Shown piece by piece: positions 9,301 to 10,429 of a stretch of DNA of 10,429 bases. A program made the translations under genes and the position numbers. Below the pieces are notes generated by a model. The model was not told the DNA's origin, searched no databases, and saw only the letters and a program-made list of their open reading frames with translations. The stretch comes from Nitrosomonas sp. Its GTDB lineage: Bacteria; Pseudomonadota; Gammaproteobacteria; Burkholderiales; Nitrosomonadaceae. The stretch is taken from contig JAOULU010000032.1 in NCBI GenBank assembly GCA_029881855.1, positions 1 to 10,429 of the forward strand. The letters are read 5' to 3'. Position 1 is the stretch's first letter. Each line of letters begins with the position of its first letter.

Positions 9301-9818
9301 TTTTCGGCTAGAATCAGTAAACCACCGCAAATAGTACCTAGCAAAATAGAGATAAAAGTCCCTGTGCCTATCAGTGCATTGCCGCCAATGAGTTCATTTT
9401 CATCTAATTGATCGGGTAGGATGCCGTATTTGAGCGGGCCAAAAAAAGCGGACTGTGTGCCCATTAAGAACAAAATCAGCATTAACAGATTAATTTGTTG
9501 CAGATAAAAACCTATTGCTGCACCCATCATCAGTAGGATTTCGATAAACTTTATGATGCGGATGAGTTTTGTTTTGTCATATTTATCGGCAAGTTGCCCG
9601 GCTGTGGCTGAGAAAATGAAAAATGGAAAAATAAAGATTCCCGCAGCTATCGTGACCATGATTTGCGGGTTGAGTGTAGATTGCTCTGCGATTGTATAAG
9701 TAATTAAAATGACTAGCGCATTCTTAAATACATTGTCATTAAATGCGCCCAGGAACTGGGCGATAAACAGTGGAAGAAAGCGCTTAGTTTTAAGTAATTG
9801 CCATTGGTCAGAATGCAT
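6378..9818 (-). CDS. aas: LplT-Aas type fusion: MFS transporter, lysophospholipid acyltransferase and acyl-ACP/CoA synthetase
   Basis: In one 1146-residue chain this joins three domains. Residues 1 to about 415 are an MFS membrane domain resembling LplT, with FLGAFNDN near the start and a motif-A-like GQLADKYDKTK loop (from 74). Residues about 430-620 are a PlsC-type acyltransferase with His465-x4-Asp470 in NHLSFLD and E534-G535-R536. From about 635 on is an AMP-binding acyl-activating domain, with TSGSEGAPKG (809-818, Lys817), GYGATE (946-951), YDTGD ending at Asp1024 and the adenylation Lys1128 in TGKTDY. By analogy with E. coli LplT and Aas, it should bring lysophospholipid (mainly lyso-PE) into the inner leaflet and reacylate it with an activated fatty acid. 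The ATG at 9818 has AAAGG five bases upstream (9828-9824). A GTG at 9872 would add 18 residues but has no properly spaced ribosome site. All catalytic motifs look intact. Confidence 0.92.
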   Translation of the reverse strand: MHSDQWQLLKTKRFLPLFIAQFLGAFNDNVFKNALVILITYTIAEQSTLNPQIMVTIAAGIFIFPFFIFSATAGQLADKYDKTKLIRIIKFIEILLMMGAAIGFYLQQINLLMLILFLMGTQSAFFGPLKYGILPDQLDENELIGGNALIGTGTFISILLGTICGGLLILAENGIAIISVIVITIAIMGWVSSLLIPSTQAADSTLTVNYNFLTETHRIIRHIHQSPVIFRAVLGISWFWLFGATFLSQFPTFGKEIIGGNEQVVTLFLAVFSIGVGIGSLLCNRLLKGEVAATYVPLGILGMTLFTIDLYFASSRVVILNHEALIGITVFIESFANWRVLIDLLGIAVCGGIYIVPLYAIIQDRTEATHRSRTIAGNNIMNALFMVVSAIGISVMLAYELTVTEVFLLVALLNGLVAIYISSLLPEALAKSILHWIFHTLYRVDIKGLENYKKLNDRSIIVANHLSFLDAALIGAYIPERVTFAINTQIAQSWWIRPFLFLTDTIALDPTNPMSTRLLIDRVKKGHKIVIFPEGRLTITGSLMKIYEGPAMIAEKSGAQLLPIIISGAQYTPFSRLHGKVRIRLFPKITLTIMCPVKFEMPQHIKGRKRRQAAGIKLYDVMTLMMFKSNNLQQTLFQSLLDAKAVHGSRHVIAEDIERKPITYAQFIMRSFILGAALRKQTQPAENVGVLLPNMISTLVCFFGLQAFGRIPAMLNYSTSDKNVLAACRISGIRQIITSRKFITVGKLSNLIEALQTQQITLHYLEDVRDKISFWDKAKGALVSLMPQTYYQLVNKTVSPDTPAIILFTSGSEGAPKGVVLSHVNIQANRYQVSSRIDFGPSDIVFNALPVFHSFGLCSGTLLPIFSGIRTFFYPSPLHYRIIPELVYDSNATLLFGTDTFLSGYARFAHAYDFHSVRYVFAGAEKLRDETRKLWAENFGVRIFEGYGATETAPILSLNTPMHTKSGTVGRLLPGISHQLQPVPGIDDGGKLLVSGPNVMKGYYRSDKPTEIQPPENGWYDTGDIIAINDMGYLTIKGRIKRFAKIGGEMVSLTAIEDYLCKLWPDHSHAVVQIPDPKKGEQIVLVTTYTEANREALITYAQENGIGELSIPKIILITKHIFLLATGKTDYVALVDWVKSSQKIPN

Positions 9819-10186
9819 TTTTACCTTTATCTTACGTTGATGATTAAGTGTTAATAAGTCAAAAGCACACACCTAAAATTAACAGTTATAATCAATATGT
9901 TATATTTTGTTATTGGATATATAAGCCAAGATATGAAATCTCATTTCTTAATCTATTTGTTGCAGAGTAAATCAGTGTTTGCTATGAGAGAAATATTATT
10001 TGTTCATGTTGTGAAATTGCAACATTTAAAAAGCCTGTTTTATAGTGTTAAGAATCTACTAATTACAGTAAATACTTCATGCTAAAACTCAGCTTCTCCA
10101 TCTGAATTAGAGTGCATAGAAAATAGTTTGTATCGTATTTTAGAGAATAAATCTAAATTTTTATTTCAAAATTATCTTTTGCATGT

Positions 10187-10233
10187 ATACTACTGGTTAT
10201 GTATTAATAAATACTGTATACCATATGTAGTGG
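10187..10233 (+). promoter_or_regulatory. Candidate pair of NrdR boxes before nrdA
   Basis: The 16-mer ATACCATATGTAGTGG (10218-10233) matches the NrdR-box consensus ACACTATATATAGTGT at 12 positions. A weaker copy, ATACTACTGGTTATGT (10187-10202), matches at nine and starts exactly 31 bases upstream, the three-helical-turn spacing usual for NrdR sites. A possible -10, TATACT (10186-10191), overlaps the distal box. NrdR is a zinc and ATP/dATP-binding repressor of ribonucleotide reductase genes, so this fits the gene at 10317. The consensus is recalled, not searched. Confidence 0.5.
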
Positions 10234-10253
10234 TTTTTAGGTGGGGTGTATAT

Positions 10254-10300
10254 CTCATTAAATAACTGGATTGTCTACATTTTCTCTCAAATTTAATGAG
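10254..10300 (+). repeat. Perfect 10-bp inverted repeat in the nrdA leader
   Basis: CTCATTAAAT (10254-10263) and ATTTAATGAG (10291-10300) are exact inverted repeats separated by 27 bases. The right arm ends two bases before the AGGGGGGA ribosome site (10303-10310). If transcription starts near the NrdR boxes, the repeat lies in the mRNA leader and could form a stem next to the ribosome site. It could also be a DNA operator. The arms are AT-rich, so chance cannot be excluded. Confidence 0.45.
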
Positions 10301-10316
10301 TCAGGGGGGATCAACC

Positions 10317-10429
10317 ATGCGGCTTGCGACGGATAGTACTAATCTCAAACCCATCGCTGAAAATCAAGATATCTCAGATGATGCGCAGATTCAAAATTCA
10401 CACTATGCGCAATATAAGATTATTCGTCG
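10317..10429 (+). CDS. nrdA: Probable ribonucleoside-diphosphate reductase alpha subunit, N-terminal fragment
   Basis: Thirty-seven codons are visible before the window ends. The ATG is preceded by a strong AGGGGGGA Shine-Dalgarno (10303-10310) six bases upstream. The peptide begins MRLATDSTN, has a polar and acidic linker, and reaches YAQYKIIR at residues 30-37. That last motif resembles the opening strand of the ATP-cone domain of class Ia ribonucleotide reductase alpha subunits, and betaproteobacterial NrdA proteins carry a similar variable N-terminal tail (from memory). NrdA reduces ribonucleoside diphosphates to deoxyribonucleotides together with NrdB, and the ATP cone senses ATP/dATP for overall activity. 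The candidate NrdR boxes upstream support the call independently. Too little is visible to exclude another ATP-cone protein. Confidence 0.68.
   Translation, partial: MRLATDSTNLKPIAENQDISDDAQIQNSHYAQYKIIR

Larger units (their letters stand above)
9819..10316. other. AT-rich divergent intergenic region between the aas-like gene and nrdA
   Basis: About 500 bases without a credible gene separate the two divergent genes. The half next to the aas-like gene holds its AAAGG ribosome site, but I could not pick a convincing promoter for it. From 9900 to about 10180 the sequence is very AT-rich and shows no strong repeat; a loose ACTC/GAGT pairing near 10087-10113 has no T-run and looks like chance. 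The half next to nrdA carries the candidate NrdR boxes (10187-10233), the 10-bp inverted repeat (10254-10300) and a strong ribosome site. Confidence 0.7.

Noticed and set aside
9897..10085. 62-codon open frame on the + strand in the aas-nrdA spacer
   Set aside because: It has no ribosome site, its composition is that of the AT-rich spacer, and the peptide shows no family motif. It is most likely a chance frame.
1..10429. Mobile element, CRISPR array, defence island or biosynthetic cluster
   Set aside because: All genes are recognisable housekeeping or envelope genes in a plausible native order, with no direct-repeat arrays, transposase, integrase or tRNA-adjacent junction visible.

Overview
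The window reads as an ordinary chromosomal stretch of a betaproteobacterium with moderate to low GC content. The protein sequences and the order xseB-ispA-dxs-folE2 point to that class. A Nitrosomonas-like member of the Nitrosomonadaceae is my best guess, from remembered protein resemblance only. There are six complete genes and two genes cut by the window edges. I see no transposase, phage gene, CRISPR array, tRNA or rRNA.

Bases 1-3668 (+ strand) hold the 3' end of a gamma-glutamyltransferase gene (ggt), then a compact isoprenoid cluster. xseB (exonuclease VII small subunit) overlaps ispA (farnesyl diphosphate synthase) by one base, and dxs (1-deoxy-D-xylulose-5-phosphate synthase) follows 58 bases later. 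DXS opens the MEP pathway and IspA makes the C15 product used for undecaprenyl carrier lipid and quinones. Bases 3669-3781 are a leader with two inverted repeats, followed by folE2, the type IB GTP cyclohydrolase that starts folate synthesis.

On the - strand, murJ (lipid II flippase, TTG start) converges on folE2 with only four bases between the stop codons. Upstream of murJ on the same strand lies a 1146-codon gene. It fuses a lysophospholipid-transporter-like MFS domain, a PlsC-type acyltransferase and an acyl-ACP/CoA-synthetase-like AMP-binding domain (an LplT-Aas fusion). The non-coding bases 9819-10316 separate it from a divergent gene that begins at 10317 and looks like the start of class Ia ribonucleotide reductase alpha (nrdA). 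That region carries a candidate pair of NrdR boxes and a perfect 10-bp inverted repeat ending just before the ribosome binding site.

Most of the window serves the envelope: IspA and DXS supply carrier-lipid precursors, MurJ flips lipid II, and the Aas-like fusion would recycle lysophospholipids. I found no convincing new biological system. The points most worth a second look are the regulatory structures before folE2 and nrdA and the three-domain fusion protein.
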